DNA of 5,791 bases, from the NCBI GenBank assembly GCA_003554345.1, contig PWGE01000196.1:1-5791 (forward strand). Reading direction: 5' to 3'. The translations under genes and the position numbers were made by a program. The notes beneath the pieces are model-generated. The model worked only from the letters and a program-made list of their open reading frames with translations. It made no database searches and had not been told where the DNA came from. Origin of the DNA: T1SED10-198M sp003554345 [NCBI: Candidatus Sumerlaeota bacterium] (GTDB lineage Bacteria; Sumerlaeota; T1SED10-198M). Shown piece by piece: positions 5,510-5,791 of this stretch. Every line of letters starts with the position of its first letter. The stretch's first letter is position 1.

Positions 5510-5578
5510 TTCAGAATAAGAATAAGATGCCGTTTCCGCCAGAGTGAACTGTAAGTCGGAGATCGGCGCTCCCAGGAA
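5507..5578 (-). repeat. Right copy of the 72-bp dispersed inverted repeat
   Basis: Its reverse complement matches 107-178 at 65 of 72 bases; the 51-base core has one mismatch. The variable part lies in the outer 20 bases, where this copy reads GGGAGCGCCGATCTCC on the minus strand against GGGAGCGCTGATTCTT at the left. Opposite orientation means the two copies could recombine and invert the roughly 5.3 kb between them. The sequences outside the two copies do not resemble each other. Confidence 0.9.
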
Positions 5579-5625
5579 GAGTGCATATTTAACTCATAGT
5601 TCTCTTTATTTTTCACATTGTTTTT

Positions 5626-5659
5626 CCTCAGAGACTGCTTCTTGCAGTTTTTCCTGAGG
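5626..5659 (+). other. Stable two-part hairpin in the right-end non-coding DNA
   Basis: The outer arms CCTCAG (5626-5631) and CTGAGG (5654-5659) enclose an inner stem ACTGC (5634-5638) and GCAGT (5644-5648) around a TTCTT loop. An A-T and a G-T pair join the two, with a TTC bulge on the 3' side. It is preceded by TTTTT and followed by pyrimidine-rich TCTTTATCC, not by a T run. It could be a poor terminator, a small-RNA element or part of the repeat cluster. Confidence 0.55.
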
Positions 5660-5660
5660 T

Positions 5661-5731
5661 CTTTATCCTCTTTATCCTGAACATCGATGCAAATTTTCTG
5701 TATTCTTAATCTTGTTGTTCTTATCCTGTTT
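5661..5731 (+). repeat. TTTATCCT tandem motif at the right edge
   Basis: CTTTATCCT occurs twice in perfect tandem (5661-5669, 5670-5678), and TTATCCTGTTT returns at 5721-5731 after TTAATCTTGTTG. From memory, degenerate tandem TTATCCTG/TTAATCCTG phrases are a widespread intergenic type in environmental bacteria, like the TTTCGTG phrase at the left edge. The rest of the sequence to 5791 shows no gene. Confidence 0.45.
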
Positions 5732-5791
5732 CATGTCGAGTAGAGAGGTTATCAATGCTGTTTAGGTCACATGGCTTCCGTTGTATCCAAC

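Noticed and set aside
5482-5550. CRISPR array
   Set aside because: There are only two degenerate units 41 bases apart, with a linker that is also found in the left copy of the repeat, so there are no unique spacers. No cas gene is present.
107-5578. Composite transposon or integrated element bounded by the inverted repeats
   Set aside because: There is no transposase, integrase or target duplication, and the enclosed genes are unrelated chromosomal-type genes. The repeats alone do not support mobility of the whole segment.

Overview
The window is an AT-rich bacterial stretch with four unrelated, individually transcribed genes and an unusually large share of non-coding DNA. The four genes cover 3618 of 5791 bases, about 62%. 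A class III signal-peptide pilin and an exported zinc amidase of the Amidase_3 type point to a bacterium that exports pilins and has a cell-wall amidase outside the membrane, probably a diderm. The pilin has C-terminal features (a VGPDG turn and a YDPTNGT motif) that I associate with orphan GspG-like proteins of PVC-type and candidate phyla such as Omnitrophota, Hydrogenedentota or Sumerlaeota. That recollection, together with the dispersed intergenic repeats, suggests an uncultured non-proteobacterial lineage. I cannot fix the phylum.

Layout: positions 1-346 are non-coding and repeat-rich. A good sigma70-type promoter (347-376) and a roughly 120-nt leader precede the pilin gene (506-1186, +), which ends at a strong intrinsic terminator (1291-1325). 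A convergent LysE/RhtB-type exporter gene follows on the minus strand (1416-2039). A 331-base divergent intergenic region separates it from the large multidomain N-acetylmuramoyl-L-alanine amidase gene (2371-4152, +), which has its own terminator (4194-4230). After about 400 bases with two possible extended -10 promoters comes an orphan beta subunit of a class I fumarase/tartrate dehydratase (4557-5087, +). The last 700 bases hold no convincing gene, only inverted repeats, hairpins and short tandem motifs.

The genes do not form a pathway or operon: surface pilin, amino-acid or metabolite export, peptidoglycan cleavage, and a dehydratase subunit. Each has its own signals. The most striking non-genic feature is a 72-bp element near the left end (107-178) that recurs in inverted orientation near the right end (5507-5578) with 65 of 72 bases matching, 50 of 51 in its core. 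Each copy is followed by a partial second copy of its own motif 41-42 bp away. This looks like a modular dispersed intergenic repeat family. Simple tandem motifs (TTTCGTG at the left edge, TTATCCT at the right edge) accompany it. I found no transposase, CRISPR array, tRNA, rRNA or recognisable defence system.
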